This document shows positions 1-11,229 of a stretch of DNA of 64,000 bases, in pieces (positions within the stretch are counted from its first letter, which is position 1; each line of letters begins with the position of its first letter). The stretch spans positions 50,375,061 through 50,439,060 of the forward strand of contig CP092870.1 of the NCBI GenBank assembly GCA_030710605.1, given 5' to 3'. A program made the position numbers and the translations under genes. Origin of the DNA: Cordylochernes scorpioides (Eukaryota > Arthropoda > Arachnida > Pseudoscorpiones > Chernetidae). The notes beneath the pieces were generated by a model. It saw only the letters and a program-made list of their open reading frames with translations, was not told the origin of the DNA and did not search any database.

Positions 1-120
1 AAGTCGAACCGCTTTTCACATGTGTAGACATGTGGTGTACTTACAGTAAAAAGCAGTCGCTAACTACCCACCATGATTATCATGGCCTGTACTACGTGTA
101 CTAGGGTTAAGCAAAAAAAA
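1..120 (+). repeat. tRNA-derived SINE, 3' part (copy 1)
   Basis: This is the 3' half of a SINE family with about ten copies in the window, cut by the window edge. It has the family tail: a CACATGTGTAGACATGTGG palindrome, then an ACCATGATTATCATGG palindrome, then an A-rich tail. The full consensus can be read from 51402-51715 and 53039-53345. Confidence 0.75.
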
Positions 121-238
121 AAGGTATTATTTTCTTGTCGTTCTAATCTAAATTCTAAATTGTGCTTTATTAAAAACTGCAACAAAATGTATTTTCTCCC
201 AGGAACCAAGCAACTTACACAGAGAAGTAAGGACTTAC

Positions 239-371
239 CTCATTGGCTGACTGATACTAGATGTGATGAGGATGGCCAGCTTACGTGACGTGGCCACTCT
301 ACGTAGGGAATGGCCCAGAACCAAGGCTCCCATGCCATAGGTGTCATTGGTGGCTAGAGTCACCCAGGCTT
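239..371 (-). CDS. GYG1: Glycogenin, first conserved exon
   Basis: Glycogenin is the self-glucosylating GT8 glycosyltransferase that primes glycogen synthesis in the cytosol. Read on the minus strand, this exon encodes the family's N-terminal signature: EAWVTLATNDTYG, then GALVLGHSLRR, then RKLAILIT and SISQPMR. That is the start of the Rossmann-like UDP-glucose domain. The exon ends at a good donor (ATGAG|GTAAGT, phase 2). Upstream there is an acceptor-like TTACAG at phase 1, which matches the vertebrate layout where exon 1 codes only for ATG ACA G. The frame is also open up to an ATG at 406-408, so a longer first exon with about 12 extra residues is possible. Downstream exons lie beyond the left edge. 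It is transcribed away from the FBXO3-like gene. Confidence 0.82.
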
Positions 372-436
372 CTGTAACAACATCACCTCTGTTGAGTTCA
401 CTGGTCATTCTGATAAATCACACAATTTGGATTATA

Positions 437-1590
437 CAGTAGAACAACCTCCATGAGAGGACACTCCCACTAGAGGACACCTATCTACAAAGGACAGTTT
501 CCATCACCAATACAGTAGAACAACCTCCATGAGAGGACACTCCCGCTAGAGGACATCTCTCTACAAAGGACAGTTTCCATCACCAATACAGTAGAACAAC
601 CTCTATGAGAGAACACTTCCGCTAGAGGACATCTCTCTACAAAGGACAGTTTCCATCACCAATACAGTAGAACAACCTCCATAAGAGGACACTCCCGCTA
701 GAGGACATCTCTCTACAAAGGACAGTTTCCATCACCAATACAGTAGAACAACCTCCATGAGAGGACACTCCCGCTAGAGGACATCTCTCTACAAAGGACA
801 GTTTCCATCACCAATACAGTAGAACAATCTCTATGAGAGGGCACTCCCGCTAGAGGACACCTCTCTACAAAGGACAGTTTCCATCACCAATTCAGTAGAA
901 CAACCTCCATGAGAGAACACTCCCACTAGAGGACACCTCTCTACAAAGGACAGTTTCCATCACCAATACAGTAGAACAACCTTCATGAGAGAACACTCCC
1001 ACTAGAGGACACCTCTCTACAAAGGACAGTTTCCATCACCAATACAGTAGAACAACCTCCATGAGAGGACACTCACACTAGAAAACACCTCTCTACAAAG
1101 GACAGTTTCCATCACCAATACAGTAGAACAACCTTCATGAGAGAACACTCCCGCTAGAGGACACCTCTCTATAAAGGACAGTTTCCATCTCCAATACAGT
1201 AGAACAACCTCCATGAGAGGACACCTTTCTACAAAGGATAGTTTCCATCACCAATATAGTAGAAAAACCTCCATTAGAGGACACCCCCGCTAGAGGACAC
1301 CTCTCTATAAAGAACAGTTTTCATCACCAATACAGTAGAACAACCTCCATGAGAGGACACCTCTCTATAGAGGACAGTTTTCATCACCAATACAGTAGAA
1401 CAACCTCCATGAGAGTACACTCCCCATAGAGGACACCTCTCTACAAAGGACAGTTTTCATCACCAATACAGTAGAACAACCTCCATGAGAGTACACTCCC
1501 CATAGAGGACACCTCTCTACAAAGGATAGTTTCCATCACCAAAACAGTAGAACAACCTCCATGAGAGGACACTCTCCTTCACCTATGACT
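437..1590. repeat. Minisatellite, 76-bp unit (MITE left end)
   Basis: About 15 tandem copies of a 76-bp unit that begins CAGTAGAACAACCTCCATGA and contains two GGACAC motifs. Starts at 437, 513 and 589 give the period. The unit equals the left half of the complete MITE seen at about 20457-20646. Short ORFs across it are repeat artefacts. Confidence 0.95.
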
Positions 1591-1736
1591 ACTACACTAC
1601 ACTAGGACACTATCACCTTGTATTTACTTGACTTCTATAAATGACTGTGCAAGTTAAATGCAATGTGGGATAAGACTTTATAAAACTCATTTTGATATAA
1701 GATACAATTTGGATTATAGATTTGTACATCATATAT

Positions 1737-1960
1737 CTACACATGTGAAAAGCTGTTCGACTTTACACTTACAAATGTGCCAGAGCGCTGTTTGTTTACT
1801 TGAACTTGTTGGTGGGGTTGGACTTTTGCAAAAATTGGGAACCGTTGGAACATTTTTTTTAATTTAAAAAAGTATCCAATGCGGGATCCGATCCCAAGTC
1901 AGAGTGGTGAAAACCAACAGTATATGGCAAGATGAATGGCCTTAACCTCTCTAGTTGAGA
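1737..1960 (-). repeat. tRNA-derived SINE (copy 2), truncated
   Basis: Diverged minus-strand copy. The tRNA-like head is at the high-coordinate end, with a degraded B box near 1885. The copy stops at the CACATGTG palindrome, so its 3' tail is missing. Confidence 0.7.
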
Positions 1961-2067
1961 CAGCAGCCTTGAAGGGATGGTTGCTGCAACCTGACCTGAA
2001 TAAACTTCGATGAAGTCAGCAGTATGAGGTGACAGTCTTTAGTTTAACAAATACTTCCAACTTTATA

Positions 2068-2855
2068 AAAATATCTTCTTTCTTATCTCCACTCAATCAT
2101 ATCAGGGTATCAAGCTTGTAGAGCTTGATGATAGTGTCTGTGCTAGGGATGAGTAGAGCTCATCAATGGATGAGTCAATACAGTCAATAATGTCTTCTTC
2201 TTTCTTATCTCCACTAAATCATATCAGGGTATCAAGCTTGTAGAGCTTGTTGATAGTGTCTGTGCTGGGGATGAGTAAAGCTCATCAAAGGAGATTTCAC
2301 ATCCATAATGACTGGGTGATGTAGAATGTGTCTACATTTGTCATTAAGACTGGGAGCACTACTCAGTGGCAGGCCGATTTATCCCCAAAAGAAATGGCCA
2401 CCTCTGACATGAGGAACAGACACCATGTACAGCCGCTCCTAACATGGAGTACATCCTGTATCCCTGGAGTCCTTACAGGGTACTATCAGCATGGCCAGCT
2501 GAGCCCAGGTTGTTTAGTGAGCTTGTTACTGCTCCCCCTCCTCTGACATGAGGAACAGACACCATGTACAGCTAACATGGAGTACATCCTGTATCCCTGG
2601 AGTCCTTACAGTGTACTATCAGCATGGCCAGCTGAGCCCAGGTTGTTTAGTAGCTTGTTACTGCTCCCCCTCCTCTGACATGAGGAACAGACACCATGTA
2701 CAGCTAACATGGAGTACATCCTGTATCCCTGGAGTCCTTACAGGGTACTATCAGCATGGCCAGCTGAGCCCAGGGTTTTTAGCAAGCTTGTTACTGGTCC
2801 CCTTTCTCTTTTTTCATCCATGCTTCGGACCGGTAATGGCGGAGTTAAAAATATA
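2068..2855 (-). repeat. Interspersed repeat family B, internally reiterated
   Basis: Member of a dispersed family of about 350 bp seen nine times here. One end is a CTTCTTCTTTCTTATCTCC tract, which is a (GAA)n tail on the minus strand. The other end is GGGACCGGCAAAGGCGGAGTT (GGTCCCAAGCCCGG on the minus strand). The block from CTGACATGAGGAACAGACAC onward is present three times in tandem, and the tail region twice. The (GAA)n tail, and the target duplication at the 56.4-kb copy, suggest a LINE 3' end or LINE-mobilised SINE. Confidence 0.8.
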
Positions 2856-3160
2856 AATTCTTTATAAAAATATGAATTTTTCTAATGAGAGAATAGCCAT
2901 GTTTTTGATGGAACACCCAGTAGACAGTCTCTGATGAATTTAGTTCCAATTAAGGTATTTTAAGTGGTTCTCAATAAGTACAGTAGAACCTCCCTTTAAA
3001 CAACACCCAGATGCAAGTATCCCTTACAAAGAGGTGTCCTCTTACCTGAGAGTTATTTTTTTTATCATATAGCATGTTATATCTTTGTTTAACACTTTGT
3101 AAACTAGTTATAAATATAATTAAATATTGAAAATGAATTTTATTTTTTGAAATATATATA

Positions 3161-4436
3161 CAGTAAAACCCCTCTATAGTGAACCCCAATGGGACAGAGC
3201 TTTTGGTTCACTATAGCCACGGTTTGGCCATTTTTTTTTACTTTTCAAAATTTTTAGACCGTATAATTAAAGGACAGCCATACACACAAGAAAAGGCTTC
3301 CTCTTAATAGTGGTCACTTTGTTTTAATTCCCTTAATTGACCAATTTCCTTACATTAATACTGAATAATAATAGAAATCCTTAGATGATAGGTTCTTCTT
3401 ATCATTAACATACATGTACCTCTATGTCTAATTTAAAAATCAAGACAAATCCTAGGCAAAGTTTTATTAAATATATATTCAAAGATATAAAATGATTTTA
3501 AAACATCATTATCACATTATATAATACATTGTTTACTTGGAAAAATGGTTCTAACACCTTGTTGCTTCAAAGCATTCTTCAAGCATTGCACCATTCAAAT
3601 AAAGTTAGTGTTTTTCTTCCATTTCATTTTCCCACATATTCTTCTAGGTCTAGATTTCGTTTTTTTTTAACCTGTCATGCAAAACATTGCTGACTTTAAA
3701 ATCACAATAGTTAATGGCATAAAAATAGTTTTTGTTTCATCACGGGACCATTTATTTGGATTTTTTTTTTTTAGCCCTAAAACGTACGATCGCGATCGCG
3801 GCAAATGTTGAGGTTGATTCCTCTTTGTAACAATTTTTAATAGCGTTATATTTTATCTCTTTTATAATAGAAAAGTAATATTTTCTTATTTTAATATGTT
3901 CTTAACATTTTGCCTGTGTTGTTTCACTTTGAAAAGTTCTGAAAATGGCCTTTTTTTTTAAAGAAATAACGCTTTTGTTTTTAAAATGCCTTTATTTTCT
4001 TCATTTTGGAAGCCATTTGTATTTTTATATTTCAAATTTAATGGATGCAAATATATTCTATTTAATAAAAAGTAATTTGTGTTAAAATTTATACAACATG
4101 CAGCAAAAATAAAGTGCAAAAATCAAAACAAACAATGCCGCTAAATTTATTGTTTTGAAATCGCGATTCGCGAGCTGAAAAATGTTCAAAATTTGGTTGT
4201 TTTAATTTTTTTTTTTAAATTACAATTCTAAGTTCGTTATAAGCATAGTATTTTAAATAGATTTTATTATTTTGGGACCGAAAATAGGTTCGTTATAGGG
4301 GTAGTTCGTTATTCTAAAAATCGCAAAGTTCGTTATAACGATGGTATTTTCAATGGAATGGAATTGGGAATCGGCGTGGGTTCGTTATAAGGGAAGGTTC
4401 GTTATATCCAGGGTTCGTATTAGCGGGGTTTTACTG
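3161..4436. mobile_element. Tigger/pogo-like DNA transposon, non-autonomous
   Basis: The 1276-bp element has terminal inverted repeats starting CAGTAAAACCCC, with GAACCC following on both sides, and is flanked by TA dinucleotides as expected for Tc1/mariner-pogo insertions. The interior is AT-rich and has no transposase frame. A second copy in opposite orientation occupies about 13385-14728. Confidence 0.85.
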
Positions 4437-4439
4437 TAT

Positions 4440-4860
4440 ACATAATTATAAAGATAGATGCTTCTATAGAAGATAATGATCATAATGATGATGCGCACAC
4501 ATCCGTGACAGCGATGAGGAATTGAGGAAAGACGGTCGTGACTATATATTAATAATAATAATAATAATATAATAATAATAATAATTATTATTATTATCAT
4601 TAGATAATGATAATGATCATAATGATGATGCGCGCACATCCGTGACATGAGGAATTGAGGAATTGTTTTGAGGAGGAAAGACGGTCGTGACTATATATGT
4701 TGATAATAATAATAATAATATAATAATAATAATTATTATTATTATCATTAGATAATGATAATGATCATAATGATGATGCGCGCGCATCCGTGACATGAGG
4801 AATTGAGGAATTGATTGAGGAGGAAAGACGGTCGTGACTATATATGTTGATGTGTTTGTG
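4440..4860. repeat. Tandem repeat, about 165-bp unit with AAT microsatellite
   Basis: Three imperfect copies of a unit containing GATAATGATCATAATGATG, CATCCGTGACA, GAGGAATTGAGGAA and GACGGTCGTGACTATATAT, separated by (AAT)n. The GAGGAATTGA...CGTAACT motif also ends the element at 11985-12415, so this may be an amplified transposon end. Confidence 0.75.
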
Positions 4861-5018
4861 GGATAATTCCCTTATCCCAAAAATTCCCATATCTGAATAT
4901 ATTCCAATGACACTTCCAGAAAAATGTTCACTTAGAAGATCTTCTTCAATATCACTTTCTACAATAATCTCTTCTTGATCTAATAAATATGATCTCTCCT
5001 CCATTTTATATAGAACTA

Positions 5019-6145
5019 GCGAACCCGGCCACGCATTGCTGTGGCTAAGTTGTAATATGTTAAATTAATATTATACTAAACTATTCAGTACAGTAAAGTT
5101 AATATTCACTTATAAAGATAAAAATGTTTTAGCCGATCTAAAGCCCTACGGGATTGAGAATGGAACGTTACGTTAAAATTTGAAAGTGATTTTTATATAT
5201 ATAGATAATATAGCCCTTTATAATCACTGCATTAATAAATGTCAGTGAACTTGTTTATATGTATTGTTTTTTGTTTTTGAGATATTCTAATAGAACGTTC
5301 TCACAATTTTTGTAAAATATTTATATATGCACAAACACAGAATTTAAAAATATGTCTTAAAATTTGCTATAATTATTGTTATAAATATTATTTTAAAATA
5401 ATTAGCCAGAAACCGTCCCGGTAGTATACTAAACAACTTCCCAAAGTTTCATGGCAAACATCTAAAATAAAATAATACTTTTAATACTTTGCTACAATAT
5501 TAAAAAGAGGGGTGCTTAGGTGTTTAAAATGTAAAATGTGCTCTAAATAGTATTACATAGAGCCTTCATAACAAACATTTAAAATAAACCAATTAAAATA
5601 TAATAATGCTGTAAAAAAAGACTTTGCTACAATAATATAAAAGAAATGAAAATAAAAAAAAGACACCCACGCTGAGCCTCGAACCTAGGTTTGTTATAAA
5701 TATTATTAAAAAATTGTTTATGTTAATTTTTATTTTAAAAAGCCTACATTTTAAATAAAATAATATTTTTAATAATTTGCTACAATAATATAAAAGAAAT
5801 GAAAAAAAAAAAAAAACACCCACGCTGAGCCTCGAACCTAGGTTGCGGGGGTACGAAGCTGTGTACCTAACCTATAGGCTAAGCTTGACGTTACAAATAC
5901 GCTCATGCGAGGCTATTTCAGGCCATACGCCTGCCGCGAGGGGGCGCTGATTGCGAGTGAATTTACGTTTTATTGTAAATAAAAATGCAACGAAAGGTTA
6001 TTTCTAAAGAGTAATTAGCCAGAAACCATCCCGGTAGTATACTAAACAACTTCCCAAAGTTTCATCACGATCGGTTGAGCGATGTAGAAGATTATCACTT
6101 ACGGACGGACCAACAAACATTCATTTTTATATATATAGATTATAG
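5019..6145 (+). mobile_element. LINE/SINE-like remnants with ACTAGC...ATATATAGAT ends
   Basis: A short element (5019 to about 5210) begins ACTAGCGAACCCGGCCACGC and ends TTTTATATATATAGAT. A second (about 5403-6143) carries the phrase AATTAGCCAGAAACC twice and ends CAACAAACATTCATTTTTAT before ATATAGAT. Such ends are common in RTE-like LINEs and their SINEs. No coding frame survives. Two copies of a short direct repeat (ACACCCACGCTGAGCCTCG) lie inside. Confidence 0.55.
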
Positions 6146-6469
6146 GCTGATATATATATCAACCTATTATAGTTATTTTTTAAATTATTAATTCGAATTA
6201 TTTATCTCACTCAAAAAAAAATTATCAAAGAAAAATGCAACAAAAAAAAAAAATTACGTGAGTGCGCGCACCGGGTGATTTTTACCTGACAGTGACAATA
6301 GATGGAATTTCAGTGGCAGCTGTCAAAATGTGAAACCAAAACTTTAGACTAGATGATGAGTCAGGAAGCTAAACGAAACCACATCTCCGCCAACCGATTT
6401 TTTATTGGTTAATTCTCCACTCAAATGTTGCCATGGGTAATTTTCACCCGGCGCGCGCAATGCCGGGTT

Positions 6470-6825
6470 AAGGATTTGTTATCTTTGTTTCTGATGTTCT
6501 TTAACTCTTATGTCTATTGATCTGCTGGTATCTCCTATGTAATAGATGGCAGGAGATGGATTATATGGCGTTCTGCTTGTTTCTCGACTCTGTATTATTA
6601 TTGGATTTGATTATGGGGTTTCTAATGATCTGGCCTATGGTTCAGGAATTTCTAACCATAATCCAATAATAATACAGAGTCTAGAAACAAGCAGAACGCT
6701 ATATACTCCATCTCCTGCCGACAATGCAACGCCTCTTACATAGGAGATACCAGCAGATCAATAGACATAAGAGTTAAAGAACATAGCCGTAATATCAGAA
6801 ACAAAGATAACAAATCCTTAATATT
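6470..6825. repeat. Imperfect palindrome with arms of about 150 bp
   Basis: The left arm (from about 6470) and right arm (to about 6825) are reverse complements around a centre near 6640, sharing TTATCTTTGTTTCTGAT, GATCTGCTGGTATCTCCTA and the GCAGGAGATGG segments. The arms carry GIY-YIG coding sequence of a Penelope-like element, so this is two PLE ends joined head to head. Confidence 0.85.
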
Positions 6826-6895
6826 TAAATTCTACAGGTCATCAGTTCAACCTACAAGATGTCACATAACATATTCTCCTAATACAATACTCTAG
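6698..6895 (+). pseudogene. PLE GIY-YIG endonuclease fragment
   Basis: An open 65-codon stretch encodes AIYSISCRQCNASYIGDTSR followed by RVKEHSRNIRNK, the core of a GIY-YIG nuclease (here Y..I, then SYIG) of the type fused C-terminally to Penelope-like reverse transcriptases. The frame stops at a TAG. No reverse transcriptase is attached. It forms the right arm of the palindrome. Confidence 0.75.
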
Positions 6896-6984
6896 AATCT
6901 ACAATCTCAATACTCAAATACAATACAATACAAATACAATACTCTAGAATCTAAAATCTCCAAAGACAACATAAACAGAATACA

Positions 6985-7310
6985 AGGTAATAAGACCTAA
7001 TCCTAATAATTTAATAGTGTTTGACACCAAATGACACTAAATGAGAAAAAATATCACAGCATGTACTTAAATAGTACTGTTATCAAGTGTGTAAACAAGA
7101 TAACAAATAAGGAAAAATCGCTTTTTAAGACAACTTGTAATATATTTTGAATTAAAAGTGGATTTAAAAAAATATATAATTGAAGGCATATCTGTAAATA
7201 TCATTTATATTTCCTCTTTCTTCCTTTCTAAATGTCACACACTAATAAATTATTTGGATTTATTTTCTTGTATTATAATCTACAATCCAAATTGTGCTTT
7301 ATCTACATAA
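6985..7310 (-). mobile_element. PLE 3' region and terminal repeat
   Basis: Minus-strand homologue of the PLE 3' sequence at about 54440-54620 (shared TTATCTTGTTTA, ACTTGATAACAGTACTAT and the AATATTTTTTCTC segment). It runs into termini with AAGACCTAATCC and, at 7216-7310, an oppositely oriented terminus ending in ATAATCTACAATCCAAATTG. Confidence 0.7.
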
Positions 7311-7437
7311 ACAGAAGATCTACCCCAACAGTTCCAGCATATTCAACACAGATATAATGTCCACCCCCATTGAAACTGTCACCCTACCCTCTACAACTGG
7401 AAACTATTTATATATTTGATTTTTTGAAAATGTATTT

Positions 7438-8122
7438 CTGTTGTTGTTGTTGTCGTGTCCAATGAAGAGTCTCAGATGTCTCCATACATCTCTATCACAG
7501 CAATGTCCTCTATCTTGGGTGTGTAAAGCTGCTGTTCTGGGTCCATGTCAATTTTATGTTGTTGTTGTCGTGTCCAATGAAGAGCTTCAGATATCTCCAT
7601 ACATCTCTATCACAGCATTGTCCTCTATCTTGGGTGTGTAAAGCTGCTGTTCTGGGTCCATGTCAATTTTCTATTGTTGTCGTTGTGTCCAAAGAAGAGC
7701 CTCAGATGTCTCCATACATCTCTATCACAGCAATGTCCACTATCTTGGGTGTGTAAAGCTGCTGTTCTGGGTCCATGTCAATTTTCTATTGTTGTCGTTG
7801 TGTCCAAAGAAGAGCCTCAGATGTCTCCATACATCTCTATCACAGCAATGTCCAATATCTTGGGTGGGTAAAGCTGCTGTTCTGGGTCCATGTCAATTTT
7901 CTATTGTTGTCGTTGTGTCCAATGAAGAGCCTCAGATGTCTCCATACATCTCTATCACAGCAATGTCCAATATCTTGGGTGTGTAAAGCTGCTGTTCTGG
8001 GTCCATGTCAATTTTCTGTTGTTGTCGTTGTGTCCAAAGAAGAGCCTTAGATGTCTCCATACATCTCTATCACAGCAATGTCCACTATCTTGGGTGTGTA
8101 AAGCTGCTGTTCTGGGTCCAAT
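7438..8122. repeat. Tandem repeat, 115-bp unit, about 6 copies
   Basis: Unit starts near TTGTTGTCGTGTCCAATGAAG and ends near GGGTCCATGTCAATTTTCT. The 115-bp period is clear from repeated starts at 7441 and 7556. Copies differ by a few bases. ORFs on both strands through it are repeat artefacts. I do not recognise the source of the unit. Confidence 0.93.
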
Positions 8123-8329
8123 TTTCTGCAAGACTGCGGCCATTGCTGGGCATGAGAATATGTATTTCTGTGAATCTCTATTATATGTGTTACAGAGGCC
8201 TGATGACCACGTCTTGTCTCCCATTTTCTTAATAAAGAAACTCTGCAAATATTTTAAAATTATTTAACTCTCTCTCAATTATAATATTATTTGCATCAAT
8301 ATTTCAAGTAAAAATCCTTTTATATATAG

Positions 8330-8625
8330 GTTTTTAACTTTTTTAAATACACATTTTAAATTTATATTTAGACACTTTTCATTTTAATTTAGCCATTTTT
8401 CATTTTAATTTAAACATTTTTCATTTTAATTTAGACATTTTAAATTTATATTTAGACATTTTTCATTTTAATTTAGACATTTTTCATTTCAATTTATATA
8501 TTTTAAATTTCAATTTAGACATTTTTCATTTTAACTTAGACATTTTCATTTCAATTTAGACATTTTTCATTTCAATTTTGATATTTTTCATTTCAATTTA
8601 GATATTTAATTGAGACATATGGAAT
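8330..8625. repeat. AT-rich short tandem repeat
   Basis: About a dozen imperfect units based on TTTAGACATTTTTCATTTTAA. No coding content. Confidence 0.85.
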
Positions 8626-8741
8626 TCTCTATTTATTCCTTATTTAAGACACATAAAACACAACTAGGACAACACTAAATATGTATAACATTATAAAATA
8701 AATAAAGCTTCCAGGGTTAAGTTTCTTGTTCAAATTTTTAT

Positions 8742-8783
8742 TTTCAAGCTTTCAGACTTGTCAGTCCTTCAACAGGATGATCA
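8742..8783 (-). ncRNA. Hammerhead-like ribozyme motif (AGCU family)
   Basis: On the minus strand: CUGUUGA, an extra A, stem II GGACU/AGUCU with loop GACA, GAAA, palindromic AGCU (dimer-type stem III) and U. The core deviates from CUGANGA at A6 (U here), so activity is doubtful. It follows PLE GIY-YIG coding sequence in the same orientation (9020-9260), which is where PLE hammerheads are known to lie. Confidence 0.6.
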
Positions 8784-9019
8784 CGATAACAAATTGATGA
8801 TATATTCTATTTTTATATACAAATTAATTTTTACATATTTTAAATATTAATGATATTGAAAGGTGGATAAAATATATATTACATTCTTTGTTTGTTATAA
8901 ATAATTTTTGAAAATATGCGTGCATGGGTGGAGGATACGTGCTGTTGGTAGAATGATATCTTGGACTTCAAGCTAAATTTAATCAATTTGTGAACTATTG
9001 TGTTATATATAGAAGACAT

Positions 9020-9260
9020 CTATGGGATAGTATTTGTCCATATTGTTTCGTATGTTTCTGATATTTCAATGCATCTGTTTATGCTTTTTTGCCATTTGGT
9101 TATCATAGATTCTATTAAAAGTCTTTGGTATTTACTATGGATATTGTCATAATACACTATGGGTTGGGATAAGTTAAATGTATGACCTGTTTCTTATATG
9201 TGTTGAACTATTAAAGATCTTGGATCGCTATTGTTAATATTCCTATTAAAATATTATCGT
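9020..9260 (-). pseudogene. PLE GIY-YIG C-terminal fragment
   Basis: The minus-strand reading contains SDPRSLIVQHI, a stop, then ETGHTFNLSQPIVYYDN and SKYQRLLIESMITKWQ, ending at TAG. The pattern (H-x-ETGH, then a basic helix region) matches the C-terminal half of PLE GIY-YIG domains. One in-frame stop makes it a pseudogene. A hammerhead-like motif lies downstream at 8742-8783. Confidence 0.65.
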
Positions 9261-9412
9261 CTTATTTCTACTAATATTTAAAATGAATAGAGCCTCGTAT
9301 CAAGCAATATCAAAAGGAAAACAGGAAACTTTAATCAAGTTGGTATGCTTACAGGACAAAACTATGCAAAAGTTTCTAGGTTATCGAACAACAATTATTT
9401 TTATTATCATTT

Positions 9413-9743
9413 ATTTTTAGCTTATCCCAAGTACACGTGGTACAGGCCATGATAATCATGGTGGGTAGTTAGCGACTGCTTTTTTTTTTACTGTAAGCGC
9501 ACCACATGTCTACACATGTGAAAGCAGTTTGACTTTGCACTTACAAATGTGCCAGAGCCCCGTTTGGTTACTTGCACTCGCTGGTAGGGTTGGACTTTTG
9601 CAAGAATCGGGAAACCAATGGAGCATTTAAAAAAATTTTTTTTTTAAACAGAAAAAAGTGTCCAATGCAGGAATTGAACCCGGGTCGTAGTGGTCGAAAA
9701 CCAAACAGTTTAGATCATCTTTCCACCGACCCCCCAACATCAA
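9413..9743 (-). repeat. tRNA-derived SINE, full length (copy 3)
   Basis: Complete minus-strand copy. The tRNA-like head is at 9743-9660, with B-box-like GGGTTCAATTCC. The body follows with AAGTCCAACCC, then CACATGTG palindromes and ACCATGATTATCATGG, ending in an A-rich tail at 9413. Confidence 0.85.
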
Positions 9744-9797
9744 TTATAGTTCTGCTATGTGAAGCTATATAAATATTATCTTTCAGTTTCTTGGAAA

Positions 9798-9838
9798 TTT
9801 GCCTGTCGAAGGACGTCAAAGTCCGAAAGCTTGCAGAA
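9798..9838 (+). ncRNA. Hammerhead-like ribozyme motif (AGCU family)
   Basis: Order on the plus strand: stem I TGC/GCA, CUGUCGA, extra A, stem II GGAC/GUCC with loop GUCAAA, GAAA, AGCU, U. Position 6 of the core is U instead of A, the same deviation as at 8742. No PLE coding sequence is attached. Confidence 0.6.
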
Positions 9839-9934
9839 TTTACAGCATTAAGAAACGTCGCCGTTAACTTTTGTTCCTTCTTCAAGATGTCGTCTGGTGA
9901 TTCCTTCTCTTCATGGTAAACGGATTGCGGATTT

Positions 9935-10115
9935 CGACAATTTAGAAAGAGGGGATCATATATCGCCGCAACTCTTTTTTATTAACGCGGTTAAAGGAAG
10001 CTTTCGGGCAAGCCCTTCTTCAGCTAACTATAGTGTACACTAGTGCTTCCTATAGCTTCCTTTAACGGCGTTAATAAAAAAGAGTTGCGGCGATATATGA
10101 TCCTCTCTTTCTAAA
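9935..10115. repeat. Inverted repeat, arms about 66 bp
   Basis: The left arm (about 9942-10008) and right arm (about 10050-10114) share TTTAGAAAGAG, GATCATATATCGCCGCAACT and TTAACG on opposite strands. The left arm and loop contain a hammerhead core on the minus strand. Confidence 0.88.
9994..10030 (-). ncRNA. Hammerhead ribozyme motif (AGCU family)
   Basis: Minus strand: CUGAAGA (matches CUGANGA), extra A, stem II GGGC-UU-GCCC, GAAA, palindromic AGCU and U. Stem I can pair GUUA with UAAC across an asymmetric internal loop. All core residues are conserved; stem III has no loop, so a dimer would be needed. Confidence 0.65.
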
Positions 10116-10433
10116 TTCCTTCTCTTGTAAATAGAAAGCAGGTTTAGAATGCCTAACTTCCACTCTATTTCAATGGTGTAAAATATTTATTTATTTAGAA
10201 CAATATCTTGGTAGTTCATATTTCTCAATGTATTGTAGCGTCTTGGAATATCTTAAGATGTATTTATTGATGACGTCAGTACGACAATTATCAACCAAAC
10301 TATCTACAGCTAGAGAATATCGAACAAGCAAGCTAGGTAACTAAATGATGATTTTTACTAATATAAAGTAATAAATCTGTTTTAAATATTTTCATTGAAT
10401 AATTAAATTAAATAATATAATATTCTTCGCCAT
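10115..10433. other. No recognised gene
   Basis: AT-rich sequence with fragments of neighbouring repeats. I see no coding frame or RNA gene. Confidence 0.6.
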
Positions 10434-10835
10434 GATATATATAGAACTCTGCCTTTGCCGGTCCCAAGCCCGGATAAAAAAGGAGGAGGGGGAGCAGTAA
10501 CAAGCTCACTACCTGGGCTCAGCTGGCCATGCTGATAGTACCCTGTAAGGACTCCAGGGATACAGGATGTACTCCATGTTAGCTGTACATGGTGTCTGTT
10601 CCTCATGTCAGAAGAGGGGGAGCAGTAACAAGCTCACTAAACAACCTGGGCTCAGCTGGCCATGCTGATAGTACCCTGTAAGGACTCCAGGGATACAGGA
10701 TGTACTCCATGTTAGCTGTACATGGTGTCTGTTCCTCATGTCAAACATGTCATATTGGAGCTAAGTCAGTGGCCAGCCACTGAGTAGTGCTCCCAGTCTT
10801 AATGACAAAAGCAGACACATTCTACTTCACCAGGA
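10434..10835 (+). repeat. Repeat family B, internally duplicated
   Basis: Begins CTCTGCCTTTGCCGGTCCC and contains two tandem copies of the central block ending CTGTTCCTCATGTCA, then the GAGTAGTGCTCCCAGTC block. Oriented with the tail side to the right. Confidence 0.8.
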
Positions 10836-11229
10836 GTTAAGAAAGAGGAAGACATATATGATATAACCTCATTAATTCAACGTCCCAAGGGATCTCTCTC
10901 AGAGATTTCAGTTTAATAAAAGTAAATTAGATGATTTCATCACAAATAAAAAAAAATAAAATAAAATAATTTCTACCGCTCACGTGTACCACCAACCTAC
11001 TTGTTGATACACACAGTTTGTTTCGGTAACAGAACATCATCAGACACATGTACGTCCCAGAAAAGTACGTCCCACACTATTTATTTATTTAGATTTGGTT
11101 AGATTATATTGTGTTTCTAGTTTATAATCCAAAGTGTATACCTTATTATTCAAAATAAATGCTAGTTTCATTTATTATTTGTGGGTTGGAGTTCAGAATT
11201 GAACCTTCATTTAGAGAGGTAGTTGTCAT
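10836..11229. other. No recognised gene
   Basis: AT-rich spacer. It includes TTTGTTTCGGTAACAGAACATCATCAGAC-like sequence near 11020-11045, a decayed PLE terminal or hammerhead remnant, and nothing coding. Confidence 0.5.

Noticed and set aside
9883-9917. Possible FBXO3 first exon (ATGTCGTCTGG... with GTAAAC)
   Set aside because: No F-box residues, and it adjoins a PLE inverted repeat; phase match alone is weak.
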